The notes: a model not told the origin generated them from the sequence alone. DNA of 64,000 nt from Poteriospumella lacustris (GCA_008000375.1 SMOI01000152.1:1-64000), one strand, 5' to 3'. Shown: positions 39,876 to 52,826, counted from the first letter of the stretch. Translations and numbers: made by a program.

Positions 39876-40308
39876 CGTCTGCGTCTCTCCTCTGGGGATG
39901 ATATCGTTGACACACACCACCCTTGGCGAGGTTTACCGGAGACCCGTGCGATCACCAGGGTACCTGGATATCGCAGTGGCCGCAGCGAGGATCTACAAAG
40001 CGAACGACTGGTCAACTGCCCTTGCCCTGCTGAACAGCAGTGTCTCCTGCTGGCGCGGCGACAACTGACAACTGAACTGTCGGTGACGACAACTGACAAG
40101 AATGCGTGACAAGAGACAAGAGACAAGAGACAAAGTGCCTCTTTGTTTGTTTGAAAAATGACCATGGATTCGTTTGAGCGCGGAACTTTTCCTTGTTGAG
40201 GCCTGAAGAGGTCGAAGAAAGCACTTGCATTACTACTTTTCAGTGCCAGCCGGTTCTTCTTCTTTCTTTCTTCCTTTCTTTCCTTTCTCCGGATATTTTT
40301 GGTCGCAA
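39876..40308. other. Intergenic, no gene seen
   Basis: Marks the end of the B array. GACAAGAGACAAGAGACAAG is a short tandem repeat near 40108-40130. A pyrimidine-rich tract at 40255-40290 lies just upstream of the RING gene. Confidence 0.55.
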
Positions 40309-40881
40309 ATGTTTTCCTTTCCAGAAGAAAAGTGTTCTATCTGTCAGTGCACCGTTGATTACAGAAATAGAACCATCACTCGCTGCAACCACCGTTTTTG
40401 CAAAAGCTGCCTGGATGAGTGGGTACTCTCAAAGACTTTTTCATGTCCCACGTGTGGAGAAAATCTTATTGAGGCTGATGCCTTGTTCAAAAATGCAAAT
40501 TACCACTTCAAAACCATCAACGGCCACAGATACCTCCTCGCATCGTATGAGAAAGAGGAAAACTCTTCCAACTGGTATTTTTTGGGAACACCGTACACTC
40601 AAGGGGTGGATGTTTCCCATGATGTCCGCGATATGGATGGCAAAGAAATGGTTTGGTTGAAGTTAAATGGGTACGAACCTCGATTTGTGGTGCTTCGGCA
40701 AGGATCCACCCGCGCGAACTCAATCTCTCAGAGAGCGGTCTCCTGCGCCGATGTCTTTATCGATCTACAAACCTCAACTCTCTACAGCATAAGAGACGAT
40801 TTCACAACTGCGTTCCTTAAACGGGTTGGGGAATTCGAGAATGAGGAGGAGGTTGAGGTTGAGGAGACTTGCCCCAAGTGA
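40309..40881 (+). CDS. RING-finger protein, probable E3 ubiquitin ligase
   Basis: 190 residues from the first ATG (MFSFPEEKCSICQC). Residues 9-50 form a C3HC4 RING: CSIC, then CNHRFCKSC, then CPTC. This arrangement binds two zinc ions and usually recruits a ubiquitin-conjugating enzyme. The rest (NWYFLGTPYTQGVDVSHDVR, EMVWLKLNGYEPRFVVL) matches no domain I know and may recognise the substrate. It ends in an acidic tail (EFENEEEVEVEE). A TTG at 40225 is in frame but the ATG is preferred. No intron is needed. Confidence 0.85.
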   Translation: MFSFPEEKCSICQCTVDYRNRTITRCNHRFCKSCLDEWVLSKTFSCPTCGENLIEADALFKNANYHFKTINGHRYLLASYEKEENSSNWYFLGTPYTQGVDVSHDVRDMDGKEMVWLKLNGYEPRFVVLRQGSTRANSISQRAVSCADVFIDLQTSTLYSIRDDFTTAFLKRVGEFENEEEVEVEETCPK

Positions 40882-41369
40882 CAAATATCTGTATGAAAAA
40901 GGATCTTTTCAATATCATCATCGACAGCTTTGATGGTGTTCACTTTTCAGAAATCCGAACTGCGCTTTTCCATTCCCCACTTTTATTGCCCTTATCATAT
41001 CATCGATGTTCTGTTCCAAGAAGAATGATACAAGATCATCGTATGTTCTGCTCGAAAAGGACAAGTAGAAACCCGTAGTAGGCGATTGCTTAAAAATAAC
41101 TGACTCCAACTCCAACTTCAACCCAACCCGAGAGTGCTGTGTATCACAGAAACCCAAAACATCGTTTGGGGTGGGAGGGACCATCGGACGTCGTTCCAAC
41201 CTTCCTTTTCAAAGAAAACGTCCCTTCAGGCGCGGACGTCCTCCGTTTCGATTCCGACTCGTGCAAGGCTTCATGTCCTTTCATGTCCTTCTAGGCCCTT
41301 TTGTTTATCTTCAACGATGACGTATGTGTTCACGATCACATATCAATGTGAACCCACGTTGAATGGACC
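40882..41369. other. Intergenic, no gene seen
   Basis: No coding similarity on either strand. It should include the 3' end of the RING gene and the promoter of the F-box gene. Confidence 0.5.
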
Positions 41370-43587
41370 ATGCAGTATTCCATGAAAGGATCCTCTCCGA
41401 TGAGCATGTTATCATCGGCCCCCAATCCCAAAGTCCTGGGAGGAAATAGAAACCAAAAACCATCGAGACAGATTGAGAATTTACCCAAAGAGATTGTGGT
41501 TGAAGTGCTGTCGTATTGCAATGTTCACGACACCTGTTCCGTTCAAGGAACCTGTAGGCAATTGAGAGAGTATGTTCAAGAATTTCTTCCGATCTTACAC
41601 AAAGCGTATGACTGGACACTCGAGCATGGCAAACTTCGTGGCCTCGAATACCTCTTTGACATGCTAGTTCCCGTTGAGCGAATCACCTTGGACTCTTCGA
41701 ATCTTGTTCAGCAAGATCAGCAAAAGAGAATTCCCACCGGAGACCCACTCGTATTTTTGTCGCGACACCTGAAGAACGATGACACCCAACCATCCACCGA
41801 CACCGACATCTTTGCCAAACTTAATACGTTAATCGTACGCGGTCTTTATAGCACATTTGATGCAGGGCTGGTGTCGCTATCGCATTTCTCATTCCCATCG
41901 CTCCGAATCCTGAGTAAGTCTTGCAGTTCTAGGATTCATTTGCCGTGCCCCGATCTCACATGCAACATCTAGTTCTTTCTTACCTACCAACTCTGGGATC
42001 CCTGACATTGCAACGAATTTTGATCGCATCGCCGCTGTTGCAGCATTTGAGTGTGGAACGATCCTTCAATGCAGCTACCGATGATACGATGAAAGTGTTG
42101 GCGACTCATTGTCCACATATTCGTACCCTGTCATTGGCGTACTGTGCTCTCATTTCCGATCACGGCCTGCGTAATCTAATCGTGGCGAACAACGACGATG
42201 ACTTACCCAAAGAACGACGGCAGAAAAGAACCTCGAACTTGCTCGAGTCTCTGCAAGAACTATCATTAGCGCATTGCTACGAGCTAACCAGTACAGCGAT
42301 GTCGGAATTGGTGCGGCGCATGGTCAATCTGATGGTATTGTCTCTTGAATGTAAGGGGATCGAACGTTGCGTCGCGCATGCAACGAGGACGAAACTAATC
42401 TGTTGCGCCATGGTAGGGTGCTTCCAGGTCACCGATGATCTCTTGTACGCCCTCGGATCGACACCGAACAAGTTGACAGGTATTGGCGCCCGTTGTTGAT
42501 GAGGGAAGCAGCTTTATTAACATCTTTGTTTACAGTGTTGGGCATCGAACACTGCGAAAGTGTCTCCGATGCGTCCCTCGCCTATATGCTGCGACAGAAA
42601 CCGAATCTGGTGTTTCTTTCGGCAGACAGCTGCAGCAAGATTGGATCCATCACTGCCATCGCCCTGGCGCAATACTCACACGCCAACCTGCAAGATTTAT
42701 ATCTCAACAGCTGTATAGAGCTTACGGATGACGATGTCGAACTCATCACCAAGGCCTGCAATCAGGTAGCGTTAAAGCGCACTACTTGACATAGTGCGTA
42801 GGGCTCACGGCGATGTCGTGGATAGCTTCGTAGCCTGGGTATTGAAGACTGTGGGCTAACGGACAAGAGCGCCGAGGCGGTGGCGGTGCATTGTCCCCTC
42901 ATCACCGTTCTTGGACTGAACAATAACCCTGCCATTACCAGTCAAGGGTTGAAAGTTCTCTTAGATCACTTAGCTCCTGCCATCGAACGGCTGTATCTTA
43001 GCAATACCGGCATCTCCAACACCACCCTCCATCAAATCGCTATTCAGTGCCGCACACTGTACAGCTTGAGTGTGATTCAGTGCGAACAGATCACCTATGA
43101 GGGATTGAAGCACCTGGGCAACAAGGACTGTGCCTGCTACTACACCCTGCAGGATCTGCATCTGAGTGAGAGCATGCGGGACAGAAAGCAGTTTTACCGA
43201 GACTGTCTCGCCATACCGGACGGTGGCTCCACCGGTAAGATCCTTCCTTAGCGTTTGAAGGCCTTTCGACTCATTTTAGAAGAGAGACCTGCACGTTCTC
43301 TTCACTTTGTAGACCTTCGGGGAATGAAGAACAGTGTCCGATCCGTCGCGAATAGTGTCCCGCTGAGTAGCACCGTCAAAAAGGGTCGTAAGAATCTGCG
43401 CGCCGAAGACACGGTCGATGTCCAAGAGGTGATCTTTGGTACGAACGCGCAGCAGTTGCACCACCTGAAAGGCAATCGGCTGTGCTTACGCCCTGACTAC
43501 CCGTCGAAGCAAGACGACAGTGGTAGCAAGGCACGTGCACCGCAGACCACGGGTGGCTGCTCCAAGTGTATCATCTATTTCCGCTAG
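41370..43587 (+). CDS. F-box/LRR protein, six exons
   Basis: Exons 41370-41913, 41973-42350, 42417-42479, 42536-42765, 42826-43234 and 43280-43587 join to 644 codons (643 residues). All introns are GT-AG and 45-66 nt long. Residues about 33-75 (RQIENLPKEIVVEVLSYCNV, GTCRQLREY) are an F-box, which binds SKP1 in SCF ubiquitin ligases. Cysteine-type leucine-rich repeats follow (LSLAYCALISDHGL, LSLAHCYELTSTAM, LGIEHCESVSDASL, LGIEDCGLTDKSA, LSVIQCEQITYEGL) and would bind the substrate. The C-terminal region is basic and ends GGCSKCIIYFR. The third intron (42351-42416) has no stop and a length divisible by three, so it hides inside an open frame; removing it restores LSLEWCFQVTDDLL. Confidence 0.85.
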
Positions 43588-44353
43588 CTAGCTCTGTGGC
43601 CGTATCTTTTCCGCATCTGTATCCTTGTCCCACTGTCTACACTACATTCTACTCCTCTTTGCATGCATGCAATGGTTCCTTCCCCGTGTTCATGCCTCCC
43701 TGTAAACTCCACGCCCCTCTCTCCCGTCTCACAAGCAAAGGAATAATTAGCATGCAGCTTCACGCTTGTTAACACAGACGGACTACTACCGCAAGGGGCA
43801 TATGGCGCCGATCAAAAGCAACAAAACAAGAATCATCATCCGACAGCAAATCAATAGAAACGCGATCGCGTCATCGATCAAACGCAAAGTCAAAAGAACA
43901 GTCGCTGGGCACCTCTCGTCCATCAATCAGCATGTCCCCGCCGGTGACAGCGACCGCCCGATAAGCCCTACCCCCGCCCCGCCCACGCGACTGTCAAACA
44001 CACAACACCACCACCAACACCGACACTGGCACCAAGGACCCTCCACTGGTCGATCAGGACTGCGACTGCGTCTCACTGCGACGGCACCGCAGCCCAAACC
44101 CCCCGACACCAAAATCAAAACCGATGTAACACACGCCAACAAACCAACACCACCACCACCACCAATACACGCACACACAGCAGAAACCTCTGTGTGTAGC
44201 CCATGGTCAGTTAGTTAGTCAGTTAGTTGGCCATGCATGACACCGCTGTGCACTGGACCACTCACCAGTACCAACCACTCTTCACCCGTCACCCTTCACC
44301 CTCTTCACACTCACCACCACCCCTCACCACCCCAATGCTCCCAGCGCAGTGGT
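43588..44353. other. Low-complexity intergenic region between convergent genes
   Basis: No gene is seen. From 43960 to 44340 the plus strand is C/A-rich (CACCACCACC and CACACACA words). Confidence 0.6.
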
Positions 44354-47300
44354 CTACAACATGATCCGCGCCGCATTCGGCAAGATCTCCCCCTGCACAG
44401 TACCGTACGGAATACGCTCGCCATCCAACGAAAACGCCCCGCGCACCTTCTCCGGTACCCCCTTCGCATTGGTGCGATCAAACAACGGCTGCAATTGATA
44501 CGCCGAACACCGAAACACGCGCACATGCGGGTTAGACATCAACCCACCGTCGTCCGCCGTCAGCAACATGTGAATCAACGACCACCGCGGGATCGCCGAG
44601 TTGACCAACACCACGAGAAACAGCCCCTCGTCGAGTTTCTTGCCCGGACAGACGTGTGTCGACGTCGCAATGTGCGAGACCTGGAAGACATTGACCGAGA
44701 CAAAGGCGTCCTCCAGATGCAGCCAGCCGTCCGCGTCCACACGTTCGACTTCCGCACGGGCCGCCGTCTTTGCCTTCGCCTTCGACGCTCCACCGCTGCC
44801 ACCGACGTCGGAGGAGCGCAACTGGTTCACCCGGTGCTCGTAGAAGCTGCCCTCGGTGGTATACGTCGACCATGACCGCGACAGTTTCAACGAGACGCGG
44901 CCCCGGTACGTTTTCTTCGCGACGATCGCCTTCACCGCGTAGACGTACAACCGCAGCTCGCCCAGGCAGCGTAGCCATTCCGAGTCCAGGTCGATGTCGG
45001 CCAACATGCCCCACATTAGCGTGAGGAACGCGTGGTGCTCGTGGGCGTTGGGGTGTTGGATCAGCGGCTGGACACCGCCACCGCCACCGCCAGCGGTCGT
45101 CGCCGAGAGGCTTCCTACGCCGCCTGTGAACACACAGACACACAGACACACACAGGTAGATACAGACACAGGGTTAACATAGCGCCCACACAGATGAGAG
45201 AGACAGGGAGAGAAAGAGAGGAACCAGCAACGCAACGTACCGAGCAACGCCGCTGCGTCATCCACCCACACACACAGAACAACACAGAACAACACAGAAT
45301 TAGAGTCACAGCACCGCAGCCGCCAAACAGCAACAGCAAATCAAATACACACGACAATGAGAAGAAGTTCCACAACAGAATCACCACACAGCCAAGCGAG
45401 AAACAGAGAGATACAGAGAGAGAGAAAGAGAGGAGGAGGAGAACGTACCGTTTTCTTCGTCGTGGGCCGCGTCCGTCGGTGACACGCGTGCCTCACCTTC
45501 GCCGCTGCTCACCGCCACCGTCGCAGTGGACGCCACCGCCGACGCCGCAGACGCCGCCGAGGCAGGCGCCGCGGTGGGTTCCAACTCGCCAATGGTGGTG
45601 ACGCGGGTGAGGTCCATGCCGTGGCGGAAGCCCTTGACGGCGGCGAAGACGGCGTTGACGAGGTTCTTCTTGTGGTGCGCCGTCTCGTGCAGGATCGACG
45701 CGATGAGGCCGTTGCCCGTGCCGCCTCCCAGCGGACACAGCGTCACCTGCCGCAGCAGCGTCAGGTTCGCCGCGTAGTGCGGCGACTGCGACACGGTGGC
45801 GGTCGGTGTCGGTGTCGGTGTCGCCGCTGTCGCAGGGGCCGCCGCTGTCGCAGGGGCAGCCGTTGCCGCCGCCGCCGTCGTCGCATCTGCAGCGCCGCTG
45901 TCGGTGCGGGCGAGGAGGCCGTTGACGACCTCGTAGACGATGCCGTCGCCGCCGAGCACCAACACCGCGTCCGCCGCGGCCCAGGTCGCCCGGCTAATCT
46001 CCCGCTGCGCCAGCGTATAACCGTGGCGGTAGTACTGCGTCACGTACACCTCGTACGAGACGTCCGCCTGCTTCAACATCGGCTCCACCACCCGCTGCCA
46101 GTGCTGCAGCGACTGGCCGGCGCCGGATTTGGGCGAGATGAGCACGAGGAAGTGGCGTTCGAGGCGGGGCACCGTGCGGTAGTGGCCGGGGTAATACGGC
46201 GGGTCGGCGGGGTGCGGCGGGTCTTCGAAGGCGGGGTCGTAGTACGGGTCGGTGGTGTGGAAGAGGTGGCCTGGGGACGTTGGGTACGGCGGGTGGTGCA
46301 CCGCTGCGTAGCCACCGTTGCCGCCGCCGCCGCCGGCTGGCAGCGTGGCCTGGAGGAGCTGGGGCGTCATCGTGGCGCTGGTGACGGACGTCGTAGGGCC
46401 CTGCTGTTGGGCGGCGGCGGGCGGGAGGGACGCGACGTGGTGCTGCGAGGTGACGGGCGTCGTGGGGTTGGTACCGCTACCGCCGCCGCTGCGGTGCGGA
46501 CGGTGGTGCGGGTGGTAGGCGCCGGGCGAGAACACGTTCAGCGACGCGGCCAGTGACGCGTCGGAGTTGCGTCCACCGCCGGGGCCCCCGCCACCGCCGC
46601 CGGTGCTGTGAAAGGACTGGCGGTTGAAGCTCGTCGTGGGCGTCGTGGCGGTGGAGGTGGAGACGGAGACGGCGGCGCCCGAGGCGGAGTACCGCGTCAC
46701 CCGCTTCGGCGTCGACACCGACCGCGGCGGGGTCGTCGCGCCCCCCGCGGCGCCAGCGGCGCCAGCGGCGGCGGTCGTGTCTAACGCTGGTGCCGCGGTC
46801 GCTTCTGGTGCAGCAGAGGCAGCGGCAGAGGCAGCGGCAGAGGCAGCCGCCGAGGGCGGTGGGGTCGACGGGGACGCGACTGGCGGTGGCACCGGCGGCG
46901 GCTGCGCCAGCACAATTTGCCGCGCCGCCTCGTGTACGGCGCGCTTCCACATGAGACACTCGGCGATATGCGACTGGTGGAAGTGCAGCACGAGCGTGTG
47001 CGGGTAGCGGTCGAGCGGGAAGCGCACGCCGGGCAGGTACCCGTCGTCCTCGTCCTCGTCGCCTCCACCGCCGCCACCGTCACCGTCGTCGTCACCGTCG
47101 CCACCATCACCGTCGCCATCACCGGTGCCAGGTCCGGCACCGCCGCCAGCGGTGGTGGTCGGGCGACGCGTACGACGTGGCTTGTCGCCGGTGTAAAAGG
47201 CCTCGTCGTAGACCTTGCGCGAGTTGTGTCGCTGCGCCGCCGACGTGAACCAGTTCGCGTACGACGATTTCTTCGGCGGGTAGAAGTACAGTTCGACTTT

Positions 47301-47735
47301 GAAGAGCGACGCAGAGGGCGCCGATGATGCTGCGGACTCTGCTGCGGCCCCTTCCGTCGCCTCTGCGGCGGTGGTCCCAGCGGCGCTGGCGGCGCGGCTG
47401 CGGGTCCCCGACGACAGCGGAAAGAAATGCATCCCGACAAGGTCCTCGACGGACAAGATGGCCAACGGCTTCTTCTTGTTGTGCTTCTTCTTCGCACGTG
47501 ACGAGGACGAGAAATCGTCGCTTTTGGTGGACGAGAAGCGCCCCGACTGATACGGGTCCTTCGGCAGCGGGTAGACGTAGACGTGTTCGCGGGTGATCGT
47601 GAACAACACGGGTTTCTTCTGGTAGTGAATGCGTCCGGAGCGGTCGGACAAGAGGACTTCCTCTTCGGAGCCAGAGCCGAGGAGGTGTCCACCGCCGCCG
47701 CCCGCGGCGAAATCAAGCAACGGATTCAACGCCAT
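44354..47735 (-). CDS. SPHK: Sphingosine kinase-like lipid kinase, two exons
   Basis: Exons 45449-47735 and 44354-45123 (minus strand) join in phase 1 to 1018 residues; the 325-nt intron starts GTACGT and ends CACAG. Residues 1-110 (SGRIHYQKKPVLFTITREHV) resemble the N-terminal region of plant and animal lipid kinases. A long disordered stretch rich in Gly, Pro, Ala, Ser and Thr follows. The diacylglycerol-kinase-type catalytic domain begins near residue 530 (FLVLISPKSGAGQS), with the nucleotide loop LGGDGIVYEVVNGL (about 597) and GGGTGNGL (about 673). Exon 2 has LTLMWGMLADIDLDSEWLR and TYRGRVSL, typical of sphingosine kinases, and ends VQGEILPNAARIML. These enzymes make sphingosine-1-phosphate at membranes. 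Confidence 0.87.
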
Positions 47736-48189
47736 CGAAGAACAAACTGACTACTGAACGCGGCTCACAGAGAGGAGGATGAATGGATGTTTAAAGGGGG
47801 GCTGTGACTGTGGATATTGGATGCCTGCGGATCGTCGGTGGTTGGATCTTTTGGACAACGAAAAAGTGTTTGTCGCAGGCCACCACACGCAAAGGCAGTA
47901 GTACACGCGTGTGAGCTTCACAACAACAACAACAACTACTACCACACCAAAATGACAGTTGTGCTTGTGGAGTCAAGAACGATAGATCGAAGGCCTTCGC
48001 CTTACTTCGCTCTGACTATTTTTATATCGACGACGATACAGAACGAGCTGGGCTTCGATATTCCGGAAGTCCGTAAAACGTTTGAACACGTTTCTTCCGG
48101 GTTTCCGGATCTATCTCAAGCAGCTATAAGACCCACAGCCGATGATGGCTATAAGATCGATGAAGGGAGAGGCGACCCCCACCGACGAG
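47736..48189. other. Intergenic, no gene seen
   Basis: A (CAACAA) tract lies near 47921-47935. A plus-strand open frame at 47952-48212 has no recognisable similarity and is not called. Confidence 0.5.
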
Positions 48190-49425
48190 CCATCCGACGA
48201 GTCAAATCCTAACCGACGAGTCAAATCCTACCAAGCCAGGCAATATGCGAATTAGTATTGGGTCAGAGGCCAGAAGCAGACGATGAAATAAAGAAGATGA
48301 TGGTCGGTCAGAATGCAGTTGACTCTGATGGTAAGATCGGTATGGTATGGCGCCGTCATACAAAGACGTGGGAGATTCGCCAAAGGGTGGTCTCCAACAA
48401 CAAGTGTAACTCAACGAAGTGTTGAAGTCCGCTCTTCTGAAGTCCTCTCCTGAGAGGTACTCTGATTCTCTTAGTGCAACAGTGGGGACTCGTCACATTT
48501 CTTTGAGTCGGCTTGATAGTTGAAGACCACCCTTCGGTAGGTTCTCATGTCTTTGTCTTTCATGCGGTTGGAAGACGTAGTTTCGGTGGAAAGAGTCTCA
48601 CCCAGCTGGCGACCACGACTACATCACGACCACCATTCCACCACCGAGTGCGGTTTTAGATCGGGACTCGTCGATGTGCTGATCAGCTAGGGTACGTATG
48701 GTCCGCGGATGTCATTCGTCTGTTCGTCTGTGCCTGTGCTTGGATCTATTTCGTCTTCCCAGGGACCTGCAATTGCCCAGTTATCCCATCCATGAATCCC
48801 GAACCACTGAAACCACCCTGTCTTTTCAGCGGTATGGGATTCATATCGATGCGACAACTGGCTGAACAACTGCATGGCCCTTGAAGGACGAAGCAGATCC
48901 ATACCCAGACACAGACTGGCTAATGAGATGGTGCATATGGAAGCACCTCTTCCTGGTGAGTAGCCGTCGTGTGAACAGAGGTGGTCGTGGATCGGAAACG
49001 CGGTCACGGTCGCGAAAGCGGTAAAAGTGCGACATTGCACAGAACGTCATTGCACAGTTGTCAAAGGTGCAATGACATCCGATGCTTACTTCATATTCGC
49101 GCTTGGTAGTGTCGCACTTCTCCGCTTTCGCGACCGTTACCACGTCTCCGATCACGACCACCTCTGTTACCATAACGGTGTTCGCTTCGCAGGCCCAGGC
49201 CCAGGCCCAGGCCCAGGCCCTAGTATCTCGTGTCATAGGGCAGGGACAGGTTTCCACGTGGCGGGAACGAGATATGTACGGGTGCCTCAATGTCCAATCT
49301 GTGCCAACCCCCCCTCCTGTTTTGATCCTACTTGAGAGGATCCCGGATTGGGCTATTAAGCACTCATGTATCTTGACTCATGTCACGACGGGTACTACCC
49401 CAGACAGAAACACGATAGCCCAGGG
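48190..49425 (+). repeat. Long dispersed repeat (copy 1)
   Basis: Blocks in the same order as 54520-55670: GACGAGTCAA-TCCT, GATGGTCGGTCAGA, AGAGTCTCACCCAGC, CGGGACTCGTCGATG, GAATCCCGAACCACTGAA, TATGGGATTCA and CCAGACAGAAA. Overall identity is moderate. Neither copy has a conserved open frame. Confidence 0.7.
49190..49221 (+). repeat. (CAGGCC)n microsatellite
   Basis: Five copies of a 6-base unit inside the long dispersed repeat; absent from the other copy. Confidence 0.9.
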
Positions 49426-50244
49426 CACGTCACGTGTAGGTCTGGTGACACCGTATTGCCGAATCGCACTGCAGCACACACTCACTCACTTACTCACTCG
49501 CTCGCGCGTACACAACAGATCCTTTGTTACTTTGAGAAACGTACCTAGCAGACGAAAAGTAGCGGGTACCCTGGATATGCTACGGGAGGAGCGTGTGTGT
49601 GTGCGAATGTCACCGAGGAGGACATAAGGACTACCACCCCATGATAGCAGTTTGTCGGTACCGGTAACCTATCCAGGCAGTTTTAGTGAGCTGGCCGATG
49701 GAGCGAACGTATCTGCGACCTTGTCGAGGAGTGCCTATTTAACGCCAAGGAGCTACTTATTAACCAAAGTAATGATTTCTCCGAAGTTGCAAAGCTATGC
49801 TGCTCGTGTTAGTTGGTGGGTTGGTTGGCGGACCACATTGTCGTTGGTCAACTTTACTGGACTTTATTCAATTGTACCACTGGTGACTGGTTTCATGCCA
49901 CAAGGGTGGCACACATCATTCTGGCTGGGGGAAAGAATAATGACGAGCTTCTGACAGGGTTGGATTGATGAGCGTCAGACGTTTCACATCCAAGCACATC
50001 TCCTCTCAATACGCTGCTGTACTGACAGTACACACCACGCTGGATCTTGAAAAACGCGTTTCGAGGCTGGGAAAAGGCGTATCCCAGGCGGCCCAAAAGG
50101 AGGAAAAAAATCTATCCCACGACATGGATGGGGATAGTCGTGCGATTGGATTGCTGCTCCAAAGGAGCCAAGAGAATATCCTGTTGTTCACAATAGTTTT
50201 GCAGTACTATTTTTGAAATATTTCTGCCACGCTTCCTGTTGAAA
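49426..50244. other. Intergenic, no gene seen
   Basis: No coding similarity. (ACTC)-type repeats occur near 49480-49502. Confidence 0.5.
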
Positions 50245-52826
50245 ATGGCCTTGAATGGAGGCGACTTTGAGTGTCCACAAGTCTTTGTGTGCCCCATATC
50301 GAAGGGTTTGTTTGTCGATCCAGTTGTGGCAGCCGACGGCTATTCCTATGAAAGACTCCCGCTTGAATGCGTAATAAGGGAAAAGAAGCGACTCAAAGAG
50401 CCAGACAGAACCAGTTACGAGTTTCCTTCGCCGATAACTAATGCCTGGATCCCTGTCGAACTGTGTGAGAACCGCGCGCGTGTGGAAGAGTAAGGTTTTC
50501 GCTTTTTGCTTTATCCGTGCTTCTGACAAATCCGTTGTAACTCTGCGATGAGTGTACTAGTGTGAATAGGGACGTGTGTTATACGTACCGGGACAAGAAT
50601 CTGTTCGGTTCACAGCTGTCTACACCCGATACTGGTTCCGTCGTCTCTTCGGCGATGCCTCTGGGAAACGCGATAGGCAACGCACCTACGCTATCATCCT
50701 CGATTGGTGCTGTAGTCGCTCCTGATCCTGCTGATGTACCCAGACTGGCACTGACGCTGCGCGACGCAACAGATGAAGACGCTCCGCCTGACACTTGCGA
50801 TACCGCGGGCAAGCGCGAAGTCTTCAAACGGTTTTGTGCCCTTCTCTGCGAACACATTCGCAAGTTTGAAACCCGCAGGGGTGCCGTTTTGCCGTCCGAA
50901 GAACAGGGAACTGTTGAGTTCCTGCGCATATCGCCGCAGATTCTGAATGCCTCGGTCGTCATCTTCACAACTTATCAATATACTGCGGCACCCGCCTACA
51001 TCGTCGACTATATTCAGCGTCAAGATGTACCGTTCGGTCAAGGCAACGGCCGCATTCCTCTGTACCGTTTGATGGGGTTTTCGTCGGCGGAAGAAGTCGC
51101 TCAATACTGCCCATTTAGTCAGTTGTTCAAACGCGTCGGTATCTATGTCGAAGTGCACCATCTACGTTTTGAAACGCGCGACGTAACTGTTGTCTTCACC
51201 TGCGAGATCAAGCGTTATGACTTATTCTGTGATACCTTACAAGGCATTAACGCGCAGCCGGTCGACGACAATGCTGATGTTGGTGGCTGGACGTTAGTGG
51301 CGGAGTGGCAGATGGAGGAAGGTGACGGTGAAATGAGACGGAACACAACGAATACGTTATCGGTTACCGCGGTCAATGACGAGACCAAGGTGTTGGTGGC
51401 TGAGGCGGATGCAATCCGACCGTTGGTGGGGTTGGTAACAGACGGCGATGTCGACGTGAGACCGTATGAAGCGGGTGCATTGATGCATATCGCTGACAAG
51501 GAGGAGAACAAGGTGTTGGTGGCGGAGGCGGGTGCGATCGTACCGTTGGTGAGGCTGTTGGATGACGGCGATGTTGAAGTGAGACGGAAGGAAACCGGTT
51601 CGTTGATGACTATCGCGGACAATGACGAGAACCAGGTGTTGGTGGCTGAGGCTCCGTTGGTGGGTCTGTTGGGAGATGGCGATTTCGAAGTGAATGCGTC
51701 CAGTTTCGCAGCGAGTCGAGAACGTACCATCATCACGAACCTGTCGAGTCGACGCGTGTCAGAGCCGAAACCGGTGTTCAACAACATCGTCCGCGCCATG
51801 GACTACAAAACGCGTATCCGTTACGATGAAGCAACCACAAATACGACGCCCGGCGAGCGACCGTTCTACGACATTTTGTCGATCGATGGAGGGGGTATTC
51901 GAGGCATCCTTCCAGCGTGCTTGTTGTCCGAAGTAGAACGACGCGCGCGGTATCCGATCCACAAACTGGTGGATCTGCAAGCGGGGACGTCGACCGGTGC
52001 CTTGGTTGCCGCCGCCCTGGCGACCAACCAACGCACAGGCGCTCGACCGATGACGGCGGGAGACATTGTGACGCTGTATGCGAATCCTGAGTACCACAAA
52101 CATATATTCACCCGCTCTTTGACGATGTTTGGTATCTTCGGGCCCAAATATTTAGCGAACCGTGCATACATGTTTTTGGACGTACTTGGTGGCCAAACCT
52201 TCCGAGATACGCTCAATGATCTGCTGGTGGTGGCGGTCGACGAAGCCAACGATACCGCACCGCATTGTTTCAGTTCGTTTGATGAGCTAACCTATTCGCA
52301 CCACGTTAAGTTGGTGGATGTCCTGATGGCGTCATCCGCCACGCCGACGTACTTTCCTCCGCATGACATCAACATCAATGGCGTATCCCACCGGTTTGTG
52401 GATGGAGGCGTACAAGCCAACAATCCGGCCAGTCTGGCGGTATCCTTGGCCATGGGCCGCAGATCGATTCCTTCTGAGAAGATACGGGTCTGGTCGTTGG
52501 GCACGGGTGATGTGATACCGGACCCCGATGTGAAGCACAGCAGAGATGTGAACAATGGTACCTTGTACTGGATTTCCAAAGCACACGCGGTTGCCATGGC
52601 GGGTCAACAAGGAACGGTGGACTTGAATTTGAAAAACCAACTCGGCAATCGGTACAATCGGTGGCAAGTGTGGATGGACCAACCGTACCGAATGGATGAC
52701 TATCAACAAGACACCATAGGGGCCTTGACCGACACGGCCTTGGGCTTCATCGAAGAAAACGATGACATGATCACCGCCGCGGTGAATGCTCTACTGGTCA
52801 ATCGTGGCTTCGAGCGATGCAATTGA
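50245..52826 (+). CDS. U-box / armadillo / patatin-like phospholipase fusion, two exons
   Basis: Exons 50245-50489 and 50561-52826 join in phase 2 to 836 residues; the 71-nt intron starts GTAAGG and ends TACTAG. Residues 10-80 are a U-box (FVCPISKGLFVDPVVAADGY), the fold that recruits ubiquitin-conjugating enzymes. Residues about 110-350 match nothing I know. Degenerate armadillo-like units follow (NKVLVAEAGAIVPLVRLLDD). The patatin domain starts near residue 520 with the oxyanion loop DGGGIRG (about 524), the nucleophile elbow GTSTG (Ser559) and the catalytic DGG (Asp696). These residues make it a likely lipid acyl hydrolase. The second frame has no ATG near its start, which supports the splice. 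There is no signal peptide. Confidence 0.85.

Noticed and set aside
45381-47735. A separate 784-residue kinase gene ending at 45381
   Set aside because: The last 22 codons are intron sequence after a GTACGT donor. Joining to 45123 restores the C-terminal half of the sphingosine kinase domain.
47952-48212. Possible small gene on the plus strand
   Set aside because: There is no recognisable domain, no conserved copy, and it overlaps the dispersed repeat.
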